From Icerya purchasi (lineage: Eukaryota > Arthropoda > Insecta > Hemiptera > Monophlebidae): a stretch of 64,000 nt of DNA. Of the stretch, positions 33,383 to 45,060 are shown piece after piece (position 1 is the first letter of the stretch; the number at the start of each line of letters is the position of its first letter). Below the pieces are notes generated by a model. It did not search any database. It saw nothing but the letters and a program-made list of their open reading frames with translations, and had not been told where the DNA came from. The stretch is taken from positions 513,814,815 through 513,878,814 of the forward strand of contig CM077115.1 of NCBI GenBank assembly GCA_039619475.1. Direction: 5' to 3'. The position numbers and the translations under genes were made by a program.

Positions 33383-34000
33383 ATACAGCTGCGACCGCGG
33401 GAGGAGCATTTGACGGTATCGTAGAACTAGAGGAAGTGGTGAAGTGCATGGATCGTGGTACTGCAAAAGAGGGACATTCGAGAAGTAGGTGATAGGTGGA
33501 TGGGGCGCTCGGTTGACTACAACAGGGGCAGACATTTGGGGGTACCTGGCTCGTGAATATGTAGCCGTGCGAGAGGGTTGTATGTCCTATTCGGAGACGA
33601 TTCAGGACAGAAAAATCTCTGCGGGAAACTCCGTCTGTGGGCCACCAAGGTTCCGTGGTTGTTTTTATGCTTCGGAGAAACGTACTTGAAGATCTCCATT
33701 CCTGTTGCCATTCTTCTCCAGTTTGCTGCATAAATAAATGAGCCAATGTAGGGGGAGAGGGGGGTTGTGTGGCATTGGAGAGAACAATGTCACCTGAGCT
33801 GCTCGATTGACACGCTCACTGCCTGGAATCCCAACATGAGCCGGCACCCATAGGAAGGACATTTCGGAGTTTAAATGTGATAACCTGTATAATAGGTAAT
33901 GGACCTTCCTTACCAAAGGGTTGTTGGATTTAATCCCCGAGATGAGTTGAAGGGAGTTTAGGGAGAGTTGAAGGGAGTTTAGAGAGCTGGTATTTACTTC
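33383..34000 (-). pseudogene. I-like LINE I-2, RNase H end and C-terminal zinc region
   Basis: Reads MSFLWVPAHVGIPGSERVNR (end of RNase H), then a frameshift, then TEPWWPTDGVSRRDF, RLRIGHTTLSHGYIF and the zinc knuckle CPCCSQPSAPSTYHLLLEC. It continues to APPAVAAV, where the MULE interrupts it. The 5' end is truncated at about 34000. I-like ORF2 C-terminus, one of at least six related copies in the window. It appears to have inserted into LINE B between its ORF1 and ORF2. Confidence 0.85.
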
Positions 34001-34029
34001 TGCTCACATTTAGCATTAAGCAGTATAAT

Positions 34030-34535
34030 TCTATTAATTTAGTTTTATAAAACTTTTTTCTTAATTGAACATTACCTGCCACCATTCATAGTTAGTGTTT
34101 GAATCTAAAAAGTTTAATATTCTGTTTGCTACTAAGAATTTTAATAGCTGATTATGTTTATGATCTGCATAAAATTTTGAGTTTTTTTTTTGTATTGAAG
34201 TATTCGCAGTTAGGACAACGATTTTTATTTATTGTTTCTTTAATGAAATTTATTTTTTCTTTATGTAGTTTACAATTCTTTGCTTTGTGTCTGAAATCAG
34301 CAGAGTTAAAACATTTTGTAACTTTTGTATGTTCATGACACGAAAACTTTTCCATTCAATAGGGCTATATCCAATATTAACTAAGTTATTATATAAACTA
34401 GGCGATACTTGTGTTATTGCATAACTGCTTCTATGTATGTTTTGTCATTCTTAACTTTCCGGTTTATTCTAATATACGTGTTTTCATGTTTTAAATCATC
34501 CGAATTTTCTAGATTTTTTTGTTTACAGTACTGCT
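34030..34535 (-). pseudogene. LINE B ORF1, C-terminal part with zinc knuckle
   Basis: The minus strand reads YCKQKNLENSDDLKHENTYI, then NRKVKNDKTYIEAVMQ, and after a shift SCHEHTKVTKCFNSADFRHK with AKNC. This is the end of an RRM-like domain followed by a CCHC knuckle whose second Cys is Ser, as in Jockey/R1-type ORF1 proteins. A further Cys pair (RCPNCEYFN) follows. The last bases, just before the I-2 insertion, resemble the start of an endonuclease ORF (MLNVSRS). That ORF would continue at 28395. Confidence 0.6.
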
Positions 34536-34539
34536 GGAT

Positions 34540-35688
34540 TTATTTATTATTGGTGGAGACTGGAATGCGCACTCCCCTATGTGGGGCTGCGCAGGGCGCA
34601 ATCCTCACGGTGTGACTCTGGAAAATCTGATTCTAAACCATAATCTTTTTCTCCACAACGATCGTTCTCCTACTTTCTTCAAACATCCATTTTCTTCTAG
34701 TGCAATCGACCTCTTGTTTTCATCTCCGTATCTTGGTCTTGTAAGCTCCTGGAGAACTCTCGACGGCACTTTTGGTAGTGATCATGTCTCCATTCTCCTA
34801 ACTCTCAACAACGCTCTTCCTTCTAGACCTTTCAGGCCCTTGCACGCTCCTCACTGGATTCTCTCCAAAACAGATTGGAATAAATTCCGATCTTTGGTGG
34901 ATTCCTCACTCCTCCTTATTCTGGATTTTTCCGACCCGTCATCCCAATACAACTTCTTCATTCAATCTCTATATTCTGCTCTTTCCGCGCTCTCCTCTCC
35001 TTCTTCCTTTTCGCGCGGTCGTTCTTCCTCTTATGCCTCCTCTCTTTGGTGGAATGAAGAGTGTAAAGTTGCCTTCCAAAAAAGCACCGCTACCTTCAAA
35101 GCTTTTCGCTCTTGTTCCTCAATATCCAACTTTTTAGCTCACAATGAAGCTAACGCAAAAGCTCGGTACATTTCAAAATCTGCCAAGAGGAACTCTTGGA
35201 AATCATTTTGTTCATCTTTCTCTAGAGATACGCCTCTCTCTAAGATATGGAAAATGGCCAAAGCGTTCAGATCTCCTCTTTCTGAGCGTCCCCACTTCTC
35301 CCATCATCCTTCTTTCCCTAAACTTCACTCTTTCTTGGACTCTATTGCTCCTCCGTATGTCCCCACTTTCGAGGAATCGAACATTCCTTCACTCCCAAAT
35401 TTCTCAGAACCTCATTTCCTAACGTCTCCTTTCCGCTACGAGGAACTCTTGTCCGTCCTTAACAAAACCTTTCCTTCTGCTCCTGGCCTGGACGGTCTTT
35501 CTTTCCCTATTCTTAAAAAACTCTCTCCTTCCTCGCTGCTCTCCCTTCTGAATATCTTCAACTCTTTCTTACTCTGTGGTTTTACTCCTGAGTCTTGGAA
35601 TGACTTCATCGTCATTCCAATTCCTAAAAAAAAACCAGTGTTCCTTCCGTCCTATCTCCCTAGCCTCATGTCTGCGCAAACTCTTTAA
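34540..35688 (+). pseudogene. LINE A ORF2 part 1: endonuclease and RT fingers
   Basis: The frame starts inside the endonuclease (IIGGDWNAHSPMWGCAGRNP). It has the SSAIDLLFSSP and FGSDHVSILL (catalytic Asp-His) motifs, then the SLWWNEECK linker, KSAKRNSWKSF, and the RT beginning with FPSAPGLDGLSFPILKKLSP. It ends at a frameshift around 35640 (after the VIPIPKKKP motif). The true N-terminus is missing by 5' truncation, and the Met at 34519 lies in flanking sequence. Confidence 0.88.
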
Positions 35689-37879
35689 AGGTTTAATAAA
35701 TAACCGCCTCGTTTGGTGGCTTGAGCATAATAAATTAGTTCCTTCTAATATGTTCGGTTTTCGTCCCGGGCTTGGCCCGGTAGATTGCATCAGTACCTTC
35801 CTTGCAGATATCTATAAATCATTCCTATCAAAGAAATTTACTGTCGCTTCTTTTGTCGATGTCTGCTCTGCATTCGATAATGTGCATCTTCCTTCTCTGG
35901 GCTCCAAACTCCTCTCTCTTAATCTCCCTCCGGTTCTTATCACTCTTATACTCAACCTCTTTCAACATAGAACTCTTTATCTATCTTCTCCTTCTCTTTC
36001 CACCTCCAGATGCGTCTATCGTGGGTTTCCCCAGGGTTCCTGCCTTAGCCCCACTCTTTTTAATATTTACTCCTTCGATATTGCTTCGCTCACTGTTCCC
36101 TCTTTCTCTCTCCTTTTTGCTGATGACATTTTAGTTTATTCCACCTCAGATGATCTGTCCTCCGCCACCAACGAGTTAAATCATTCATTGTCCCATCTTA
36201 GCAATGCTCTATCTACTCTCCACCTCTCTCTTTCCCCTTCCAAGTCTTCCTGTATAATTTTTGCTCTCCGCCTCTTTAATCGTGCTTTTATAAACATCAG
36301 CGTATCTGGTACACCTATTCCCACTGTTAATTCCATATGTTATCTAGGTCTTTTCTTAAATAGTCGCCTTACATTTCATGATCATATTAATTATATCTAT
36401 AATTCCTCGATCAAAAGACTTAATCTCCTCAAATCTTTATCTCCGCTCAGATGGGGTGGAGACCCGTGCATTCTATTAATTCTATATAAATCGATTATTC
36501 GGTCCAAACTCGACTATTGTTTCTTCATTTATGGCAATGCCTCCAAGTCTCTTCTTTCGAAACTTGACGCAATTCAGAATTCCTGCCTTCGCCTATGTAT
36601 TGGCGCTTTAAGATCTTCTCCTATTTCTGCGATTCTATCCGAAACTTGCACTCAACCTCTTTTCACTCGTTGTTCACTCCTCGATTATCGATTTTTAATA
36701 AAAAGCCTCCCCATTTTGTCATCCAATATTATTCCTTCCTATCTTCATATCAAAAATCACTGGCGCTTGGCGTCTCATAGAATTCCGATTTTATCGCATA
36801 TAGCTGCTCGTGTTTCCAATTTTTCTCCCTACGTTTCCTCTTATAACAGTCTTCCTTACTTTTCTCTCGATTTTAATAGCATATGGTACCCCATCAATTT
36901 CTTCTCTCTTCCAGTCCGAGCTAATTCTTCCTCTCACAATGTAGTCAACTTCGAATTCCTTCAGCTGCTGAACTCTGCTTTTCCTTCCCATGCCTTAATT
37001 TTCTCGGATGGCTCCAAGAGTGATGGGGGCGTGGGTGGCGCGTATACGTCTTCTACGTTCCTGCACTCTGAGTCTTTCAGACTTCCTTCTTTCTGCTCTA
37101 TCTTCTCAGCCGAGTCGATCTCAATTCTTTGTGCAATCCAATTCATATCCTCTACGAGTGGGATTCACAAATTCCTGATTGTTTCTGATTCCAAAGGCGT
37201 TCTTCAAACCATCTCTTCTCCTCCTTCTCATACTTCTGACGGTATCATCCTCTCTATTCGATCCCTTGTATCCTCTTTGTTCTCGTTCCGATCCATTCTC
37301 ATAGACTTTCTATGGAACCCTAGTCATTCCAATATTGAGGGCAATGACGCAGCTGACTCTTTAGCTCGCTCAGCCGCCCGCATTGGTCCTTTCCTCGACT
37401 CTTCCCCTTCCTCAGACATTCTTTCTCTGTCACACTCTAATCATTCTAGACTTTGGACTGACATGTATCCATCTTTATTCTCAAATCGCTTTTCACAGTA
37501 CCGTCTTATTCAACCGGTTCCTAGTTTCCTGCCTTGGTTTCAATCTATTCCTACCTGTCGTCGTTCCACTGTTGTTTCCTTAATGAGGCTTAGAATCAAT
37601 CATTCTCTACTCCCCTCTTCTCGCTTTCGATTCGCTTTGTCCCCTTCTCCTTTCTGCTCTCTTCACGCTTCTGAGCCTTCTTGTATTTGTGACTCAAATC
37701 ACATCCTACTCGAATGTTCTACACTCTCTAACGAACGCTCCTTTCTTTACGCCCAACTTCTAATTTTGGGTCTTCCTACTCCCTTTAACGCTACCTATAT
37801 TCTTTCCTTCCCATTGCCTTCAGTTATTCCATTGCTGCTGTCCTTTGTCTTTTCCATTTCTGACCGCTTGGCTATTTAG
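35576..37879 (+). pseudogene. LINE A ORF2 part 2: RT, RNase H and zinc region
   Basis: Continues the RT in the next frame with FRPISLASCLRKLF, FGFRPGLGPVDCI, motif A FVDVCSAFDNV, motif B GFPQGSCLSPTLF, motif C LLFADDILVYS and the thumb RWGGDP. RNase H follows with Asp in FSDGSKSDGG, Glu in SAESISILCA, Asp in LIVSDSKGVL and the GNDAADSLA end. The C-terminus has SLMRLRINHSLLPSSRF and a Cys/His region CSLHASEPSCICDSNH-ILLEC. The frame is open over 700 codons; one shift separates it from part 1. It is the best preserved LINE protein in the window, though truncated at the front. Confidence 0.9.
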
Positions 37880-37956
37880 TTACAACTCTAAATTTTTCAT
37901 GTTGTTGGGTCAAGGCCGCTGGCGCGCCCAGAGTAGAAAAAAAAAAAAAAAAAAAG

Positions 37957-38460
37957 ATTGAAATCATTGTTTTTTAATTTCTTCATTGTTCATTAGTAGA
38001 AAAGAAGCAGGTAAGTTGTTTACTTTTATATATGGAGATTTTTTTTTGTTTCTGTAATAGAAAAAGTCCCTTGTAGTGAACGATGTTGTACATCAATTTT
38101 ATGACTTTTTCTTTGTCACACGAGTTTGTTTTAATTATTAAGGAATTTTTTGTTCCGTGCAACATTGGAAAAATTTAAGTTCCGATGGTTTTATAGATTT
38201 TTTCAAAACGTTTTCAGCGAGCTTTGCTGAAGATTGAAATTATTTTTTTCCTGGTGTTATTTATTTTAGTTTTTCAATTTTATTTCCATCATCAATTACT
38301 TTAACTTTGAGAACTTTGTCTACGTTAGATTTAAAGGCAAAGGTAATTTACCAGTGTATTTATTACAATCCGATATTATCGCAGAATATTTTTATGTCTA
38401 ATCTTTTTCTAGGGATTCCTTTACAAGTCGTACCGCACCATTAACAACTTTTTTTAAAAT
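37957..38460 (-). pseudogene. LINE B ORF1, N-terminal part
   Basis: Minus-strand reading gives HVALADDVSSSALLDSKILK near 38460, an internal region, then the stretch at 37983-38165 (MLHGTKNSLIIKTN to YKVNNLPASFLLMNNEEIKK). The last words are the start of the RRM-like part whose second half lies at 34535, beyond the inserted LINE A. The frame is interrupted. Identification as one ORF1 rests on this complementarity. Confidence 0.5.
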
Positions 38461-38520
38461 TTTAGAATCAAGCAGCGCGGATGAGGACACATCATCAGCC
38501 AAAGCCACATGAATTTCAGG

Positions 38521-39610
38521 TTTTTTTTTTTTTTTTTGTGAAAACAACATCCTGTACAGTGCTTAACTGCTGTGGCTATTACAGTACGAGGATGAGCAGT
38601 TTGTTTTTATAGATATCTGCTTATTCCGCTAGTTTTGATAAATTGTGTTACAGATAAAATTGCATTGGGGGAATTCTCAAAAATGTTGGTGACTGTTTTG
38701 TTATTAATAGAAGGGGGCCGATGGGGTGAGAGTGTTGGACAGCCGCACAGTATGTAAGAAGTTGAGGGAGCAACATCTTGGCCACAGAAAGGACAATTCG
38801 TAGGAGGGGGAGGGGGGGGGGGGGGTTCTTTGCAGAATAAAATTATGCGACATGGCCATATGGCCTGTGCACAAGCGGCTAAGTGCACAGAAATCTCTGC
38901 GGGAAATACTTTTTTCTAGCCACCATGGTTCGGTTGAGAGTTTAATTAACCTTGAGAAAGTCTGACACGAGGACCAATGGGTTTTCCATAAGGACGTGAG
39001 ATTATTGAAGATTATGTTCGATAGATAAGGTGGAGGAGGGCTGTTACTAGGCAAAGGGCAATACATTGCTGCTCTGGCGGATGTATCGACGCGTTAATTT
39101 CCAGGAATCCCAGCATGGCTGGGCACCCGCAGAAAGGATACGGAGCATTGTCTCTTAATAAGTTTGTATGCTACCTGCTGGGTTCGAATTGCTACAGGAT
39201 GTTTGGTAAGAGGATTAAAGATTGTCAATAAAGCTACGGATGAATAAGATACCAGTAGGGCTTTCTGTGATGTAGGCTCTGTAGAAAGAAAATATTCCAA
39301 ACAGAAAAATATTGCGTATATTTCAGCATCTAGTACCGAGCAATTGTCATTCAGTCGAATGCTTCGAATCACGTCGCAGACTTCAAAGGAATAGGCGGTT
39401 GGGGATGATGTAGCCTCTGGGGTAGCCTTGGCAGCATCCGTGTAGAAAATGAGGTGGTCGGGGTATTTTTGTATTGTTGCTGCTGTCAACTGAACGATAT
39501 TCGGGCGCAGGGGTTTATTATAATAATTTGTAACAGACATTTTAATACGTCCCAGATCCAGCAGAAATGGCAGTATTTTAGACCCTACAATCTCACGTAG
39601 GGCCTTCATG
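38521..39610 (-). pseudogene. I-like LINE fragment (I-4): RNase H and C-terminus
   Basis: The T-run at 38521-38537 is its A tail. Frame 39094-39609 has RNase H motifs: FYTDAAKATPEA, LDAEIYAI, and LLVSYSSVAL, in which the catalytic Asp is replaced by Tyr. It ends with FLRVPSHAGIPGN. After a shift, 38704-39066 and 38607-38888 read STEPWWLEKSISRRDF, RLCTGHMAMSHNFIL and CPFCGQDVAPSTSYILCGC. A G-run at 38808-38824 lies in the linker. 5'-truncated at about 39610. Confidence 0.85.
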
Positions 39611-39888
39611 TGCTATGTAATATATTTTTAGTGTACTATATATTCATGTAGAATATCTGGTAACACCGTTAAGTTGTTGAAATGAGTATTTATCTCCCAG
39701 AATACAAATGACTACAATGTACGTATGTAATAATTACCCACTTTGTGAAACGTTATCAATTACTTATCGTAGACGCCGCTCCCATAATTTAATCGTAGAC
39801 TCAACTCCGACGATAAACAATAACACAAACACGATAAACTGCGTCATTCACGTCTGAAATAATAATAAAATAATTTGAAATTTAAAAC

Positions 39889-39927
<39 letters not shown>

Positions 39928-40035
39928 TACTACTATTTCTATTTTTTCTTCTTTTTCTTCGCCCACCTTAAATTAAGAGACATATATTAAACTGTTATCT
40001 GATTTGTTTGTGCATTATGTGATTTCTTATTACAG
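39611..40035. other. End of S28 intron 2, with (TTA)n microsatellite at 39890-39925
   Basis: No coding sequence. About twelve TTA units run at 39890-39925. The acceptor of exon C is TTATTACAG at 40027-40035. Confidence 0.7.
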
Positions 40036-40162
40036 ATAGATCGCTATGCGGCTGTGATTACATTCCTCCTAGAGAAGACTCAAATGGAATGTATGGAATT
40101 CAAGTATACAAGCGAAATTGATGCGTTAAGTAAAATCGATTGGAACGATATAATAAACGACA
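40036..40162 (+). CDS. S28 serine carboxypeptidase, exon C
   Basis: Follows acceptor TTATTACAG and ends before GTGAGT. It encodes IDRYAAVITFLLEKTQMECM, EFKYTSEIDALSKIDW and NDIIND. S28 relatives have a conserved Cys followed by a Tyr and a Trp in this order, before the RQW-YQTC block. It ends with one base of a codon (phase 1), which the next exon completes. Confidence 0.88.
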
Positions 40163-40204
40163 GTGAGTTGTTTTTTTTCTACGATTTAATACATAGTTAT
40201 AGGA

Positions 40205-42520
40205 AACCATAAAGATTGCCAAGTGTCCTCGACTTTATAATAACAAAGGAATTGGATCACTTGTATGTGGACTGCAAAATGGAGCCGCAGCTAAATTCGG
40301 ACCATGCTCCAGTCATCGCGTGTTTTGGTGTGAAACAAATGCTCGCTCATCAGCATTCAAGACTTACAAGCTCTAGAATGAACTGGTTAACTTTTGTTGA
40401 CGAAGTAAATAAATCTATAGATTTAAACGTGCGCCTAACTGTCCAGGCTATTGCACTAAATATTCAGAACTCTTGTAGTGTAGCTACTCCAACTCAAATA
40501 GGGGCATCCTCAAATTATGTATATAATGTACCCCTGAAGATAAGATTATTAGTACAGAAAACTAGGAATGCTCGTGTTAGATGGCAACGCAATAGAACAC
40601 CATTTTATAAGGGGGAATATAATAAGCTGCATAGGGAATTAAGGGCCGAAATAGATGCGTATAAAAGCGATAGATACATTGAATTCTTTTCTTCGCTTAA
40701 TCCGGAAGACAGATCGTTATGGAAAACGACAAAATCGTACCTTAGACAATTAAAAAAGTCGCACCCGATTAAAAAGTCAAATGGTGAGTGGGCTAAGTCG
40801 AATGAGGAAAAGGCCACGGTGTTTGGCGAACATCTATATAATACATTCCAACCGCATCGAAACATAGGCAATGGTAATAATGATAAAGTAGTTAGTGACG
40901 GCCTATGCGTACCCATGCAGTTAACGCTTCCGACCAAACGAATTCTGCCAAGTGAGGTACAGGCTATTATTAAAAGAAAAGCCCCAGGAGAGGATATGAT
41001 TACTGGTGAAATATTGAAAAAGTTGCCGCATAAGGGAATTCTTATGCTTACCTATATCTTCAACGCCATCCTAAGATTGGGCTACTATCCTATATGTTGG
41101 AAGGATTCGATTGTCCTTTTAATCTCGAAACCAAATAAAAATTCTATAGGTCGATTAGTTTATTGAATACCTCATCTAAAATATTCGAAATGATTTTGCG
41201 TGAGCGGATATTAAATTCTATAGCAGGAGCGAATATTATTCCAAGTCACCAGTTTGGGTTTCGCACTAACCATTCTACTATTCATCAGGTCCATAGAATA
41301 GCTGATAGAATAGCAGCAACCTTAGAAAGAGGATGGTATTGCTGTGCGGCGTTTCTCGATATTGAGCAGGCCTTCGATCGGGTGTGGCATCAGGGTCTGC
41401 TGTTCAAACTTAAATTAGTGATACCAAATGATATCTTCCAGGTAATGGCAGCATACCTATCGGACAGAACTTTTCGAGTAAGGATTGGCTCAATTGTATC
41501 GGACAAATTTGCTATTAGAGCCTGTCCCGCAAGGCAGTATTTTATACTGTATCTGATCTACACATCAGATATTCCAGCTTTAACAACGACAGTAGCCGCA
41601 ACATTTGCTGATGACACGTGTATATTGGGAGCGCATGAGGATCCGACTTGCGCTTCGGTTCTAGTCCAAGAACACCTGAATAAAATTCAGGACTGGGCGA
41701 GTAAATGGAAAATTAAAATTAATCATTTAAAAAGTCAGTAGGCTACCTTCACGCTGAATAGAGGGAACTGCCCTCTCTTATATTTAAATGGGCAAGCGCT
41801 CGTTAATTGCAACACCGTTAAATACCTAGGATTGGTACTGGATCGTCGACTTACTTAGGGAGCTCAAGTTGCAAACTGCAGACAAAAAGTTATTGCCAGA
41901 ATCAAGGCGCTAGGGTGTATTTTCAATAGAAAATCTAGGGTCACCCTAAGGTGTAAAAGACTAGTTTACATGGCGGTTGTAGCCCCATGTTGGAGATATG
42001 GGCTTCAAGTATATAGAACTTCAGCAGTGAGCAATATCAGAAGACTACAGCAACTGCAGTCACGAATATTAAGGCAGATGGTTAACGCTCCGTATTACGT
42101 GTCAAATAAAACCCTCCATGAGGATCTAAACGTTCCGTATGTCAAAGATGTGCACAAAGAACTATATATCAAGTTATACAATAAGTTGGCAGTTAACGAT
42201 AACCCGAATATTGCCAGCATGAGGCGGATGAGCCTTCCGGGTTGTACACACTTGAGACTGAGAAGGACATGGTGTAGAGACGTTTTGGCAAACGGATGAC
42301 TAGGGAAAGTTTACAACAGCAGATACGTCGTCATATAGCATTCCGCATAATCGATTAGCGTTACGTATTAATCTATATAAATTTTTCTTATGCGTTCATT
42401 TATATAAGACAGCATTGGTTAATAGTTATTGTAAGTCTCGCTGCAGCTATCGTATTGCTGAAAGTGTAAGTGTATCTACAGTTTATTAAATACACAGGTT
42501 TAAAAAATATATACGAAATA
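40205..42520 (+). pseudogene. Jockey-type LINE, 5'-truncated, in S28 intron 3
   Basis: Begins inside the endonuclease (PSVLDFIITKEL, then LNSDHAPVIACF with the Asp-His pair). The linker has QKTRNARVRWQRNRTPFYK. RT: AIIKRKAPGEDMITGEILK, LLISKPNKN (then a break), HQFGFRTNHSTIHQ, motif A AFLDIEQAFDRVWH, a damaged motif B (CPARQYFILYLIYT), and motif C TFADDTCIL. After a stop at 41741 comes VKYLGLVLDRRLT, and the end at 41970-42299 has VVAPCWRYGLQVYRTS and RILRQMVNAPYYV. The Jockey clade is typical in order and motifs. 3' UTR runs to about 42520. It starts only some 45 bp after the exon C donor, so this intron is nearly all LINE. Confidence 0.88.
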
Positions 42521-42918
42521 AAATTTAATTTTGTTTTAAATTTTCAAAATATTGTATTAACATCATCCCATTTTTTACTATAGTGTTCAAAGTTGGATCA
42601 CCTTTCTACGCATATCATCCTGTTATGTTTTTGTATAAGGTTTTTAAGTTTAAAGTTTTTTCTTCTTCTCTCCTTGTTTTTCAATAATAATAATAATAAT
42701 ATACCTTTCAGAATAAAATATAAATCGACTATAAATAATTTAATTGTTATAACTAATTCGTCATTGTAGCTGATATTGAGTAAAAAATAGCGCGAAGTTT
42801 TTAATGTTTACAGTTTGCAATAATTAAATAATGATTTTATTCTCGAAATTTCACATCATGCGCTGGCACATCTAGGAAAAAAACTGCAACTTAAAGGTTA
42901 ATCGTTTATATTTTTAAG

Positions 42919-43051
42919 ATCGACAGGTCTTTTACATGTTGTGTACGGAATTTGGAATGTTCCAGACATCCACTAAGGAAACAGATTTCTTCGGTGCACA
43001 TTTTGACATCAACTTCTTTATACAGAAATGTATAGATGTTTTCGGAGCTAG
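42919..43051 (+). CDS. S28 serine carboxypeptidase, exon D
   Basis: Acceptor TATTTTTAAG, donor GTAAGT. It reads RQVFYMLCTEFGMFQTSTKE and continues DFFGAHFDINFFIQKCIDVFGA. The family consensus is RQW-x-YQTCTEFG-x-x-QTS, then FG...F...C.D.FG, matching closely. Val replaces Trp and ML replaces QT. Two Cys residues probably form conserved disulfides. It ends in phase 2; with exon E the sequence runs FGARFNETLI. Confidence 0.92.
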
Positions 43052-43199
43052 GTAAGTTGTAATACGGTTATTTTGATTCAATTGTTTTCACAGAAACCTG
43101 AAATAAACTAAATATCCTTTTCTTTAGCTCGTTTTACCTATAATGTGGAATATATATTATACCATCTGATTTTCGTTATTAATATTATGTATGTTATTT

Positions 43200-43830
43200 T
43201 CCTTTCCAAGTACTCGTCTTTGCTTTCGACATAGTACTTGCATCGTTTCTGTTAGAGGTGGATGCACCTTAGATTCATTTTTTGATACAGCATGTAGAAA
43301 TTCCGGCGAATTTTAGACAGCAACATATAGTCCAGTGTCCGAAGGCGCCCCTCTTCCTCAGCTAGGGCCACCCTTTTTTCAGCAACATGAGGCAGAGGTA
43401 TGGAAAACCATGTGGTCGGCTCAAATATTGCGGCTGCAATCCATTAAGGGGAGTACTGAGGCATGATAGCCAAAGATACCAATGTTCCGCAAAGAATTTG
43501 CAGCTCTGACCAGACTTCACGTAGGGCACACCTTAATATCCCATAACTATTTGTTAGAAGGAAAATCTCTTTAATCCGCCTGTTTCTTGTGCAATTCGCT
43601 CGTTTTATTAACTGCTGAATACATTTTGGAACATTGTCTTCGTTATGGCATCTCCGAACTTACCGTCGGTTGCATTGTTAAACGAACCAAAACAAGTCCG
43701 GGATATGGTACACCACATGAGAGCGGCTAAGCTATTAAAATTCCTCTAAACCTGCGCTGATCTATGTGCTGTAGTAATCTCGGATATTTCACACAGCACA
43801 TAGATCATATATAAAATAAAGAACAAACAA
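43200..43830 (+). pseudogene. I-like LINE fragment (I-5), C-terminal end
   Basis: Broken frames on the plus strand read LRLQSIKGSTEA, then FRKEFAALTRLHVGHTLISH and NYLLEGK, which is the conserved stretch before the zinc knuckle of I-like ORF2. A degraded knuckle follows (AEYILEHC). An A-rich end lies at about 43815-43830. Lies in S28 intron 4. Confidence 0.75.
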
Positions 43831-44072
43831 CATAAAATCATCAATGTCCAAAATTTTTCATATTCCGAAGCTAAGAATAGTAGTCAAGGGAAGCTGGTGT
43901 CTACAGCTTTCACCTTTGCTAACATTTAACACAAACGATTTTCTCGCCTTAAGAAAACTTCTCATATCATATTCTTCTGGTCCTTCCTCTTCGTATATTA
44001 AACTACCTTTCTTTAAAAACACCGTTATCAGCCGAAATTACAAATTTTTTTTAACAAATATTATTCCAATTT

Positions 44073-44425
44073 AACTTTTTTTTTTTTTTTTTAATAATAA
44101 TTTGCGGGTCCCACAGGGCACTAGCCCGTCTGTGGGTTCCCAACATAAGTACTACTTTCTGTTACAGCATAAAAAGTGTTAACTTATATATTACTATACT
44201 ACAAAATCTACACTCTCATTATTTATCATGTATATTACAATTATACCATCATCTAAAATAATTGTTCCTATTACAATAAACTTAAATATGATAACACTTA
44301 TATATTACAATAATACAATATAATTTTTATACAACTACCACTCTCTCATTAGCAGCTTAAAGCTGGAGATAGTAATCTCATGTCAACGTAGCGTCGATGT
44401 TATAAGTAGTTATTACTAGTATTAC
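44073..44425 (-). mobile_element. LINE 3' end fragment (T-run plus UTR)
   Basis: A 17-base T-run is followed by TTTGCGGGTCCCACAGGGCA and CTAGCCCGTCTGTGGGTTCC. This looks like the tail and 3' UTR of a minus-strand LINE. No coding sequence remains, and the family is not identified. Confidence 0.45.
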
Positions 44426-44430
44426 GATAC

Positions 44431-44963
44431 ATTTTTTTTTTTTTTTTTTTTGTTACTATTTCTATTGCTTTTTACACCATGCTATCAATCAAATTTTAAC
44501 CTTGTTTTTCCATCTCTCCAGATATTTTTCATTTCGAATTTCCTTTGGTATGTTCCCCATTAATTTTATTAATACCTCTTCCTCTACATTGTCTATTTTA
44601 CTGTTAATCCCCCTAGATCGTACATAGCAAGGTTTATCGCAATTTCTAGTCCTGTAAGTTCTTGTTCTAGTTGGTAACTGCCTATCTTCGAGTTTAGCAC
44701 ACTCAGTAATTTGCTGTAATAATATAAAGCATTTTTGGCGACATTTCATTATTTTTGTTCCACCAAGTCGTGTTAGCTAATGCGTTTTTCTCTCGTTGTA
44801 TAAGACCAGTTTTAAACATTTTTTTTGAAACTTGTTGATTTTCCTCATTTCGGTAAAATTACGATTCCGTATTTAATTCTGGACATTATTACAGCTTCGA
44901 AATATAACCTTAAGCTTTTGTATGTCATACCTTGTTTTAATTTATATAGTGCTGGAATAGTTT
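44431..44963 (-). pseudogene. LINE D, 3' part (after the Penelope insertion)
   Basis: The T-run at 44431-44452 is the A tail. The frame 44489-44749 is the C-terminus (CAKLEDRQLPTRTRTYRTRN, then EVLIKLMGNIPKEIRNEKYL). At 44830-44963 the thumb reads LYKLKQGMTYKSLRLYFEAV and IKYGIVILP. This joins in frame to GKVRQTIP at 49404 once the Penelope element and one 12-bp target copy are removed. Jockey-like. Confidence 0.8.
44952..44963. repeat. Target duplication, left copy, of the Penelope insertion
   Basis: CTGGAATAGTTT here equals 49392-49403. A 12-bp duplication fits Penelope-like elements. Confidence 0.9.
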
Positions 44964-45021
44964 ATAATAAAATAAACTTTAATAACAAACAATATAGATC
45001 AATAAATTAGATAAATACCTA

Positions 45022-45060
45022 TTTAGAAACGTTTTCGGGCATAACCCATCATCAGCTAAC
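45022..45060 (-). ncRNA. Hammerhead-ribozyme-like motif in left Penelope arm
   Basis: Reverse complement of 49259-49295 with the same sequence: CTGATGA core, short hairpin, GAAA, then the putative cleavage site and closing stem. Described at the right-arm copy. Confidence 0.6.

Larger units (their letters stand above)
34540..37956 (+). mobile_element. LINE A copy, plus strand, 5'-truncated, with A tail
   Basis: Carries most of ORF2 (endonuclease from the GDWNAH motif onward, RT, RNase H, zinc end) in two frames, a short 3' UTR with GGCGCGCCCAGAG, and an A-run at 37938-37955. It interrupts the ORF1 of LINE B, whose pieces lie on both sides in the opposite orientation. Other copies: 10186 (-), 19886 (+), 63132 (-), with a close relative at 52390 (-). 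Base composition is pyrimidine-rich on this strand, unlike the surroundings. Confidence 0.9.

Noticed and set aside
34099..34338. 79-residue plus-strand frame, Phe/Leu-rich, possible membrane protein
   Set aside because: It is the antisense shadow of the zinc-knuckle ORF1 remnant of LINE B.
40205..41166. The 316-residue frame at 40216-41166 as a host gene exon
   Set aside because: It is the endonuclease end, linker and RT start of a Jockey LINE, in S28 intron 3.
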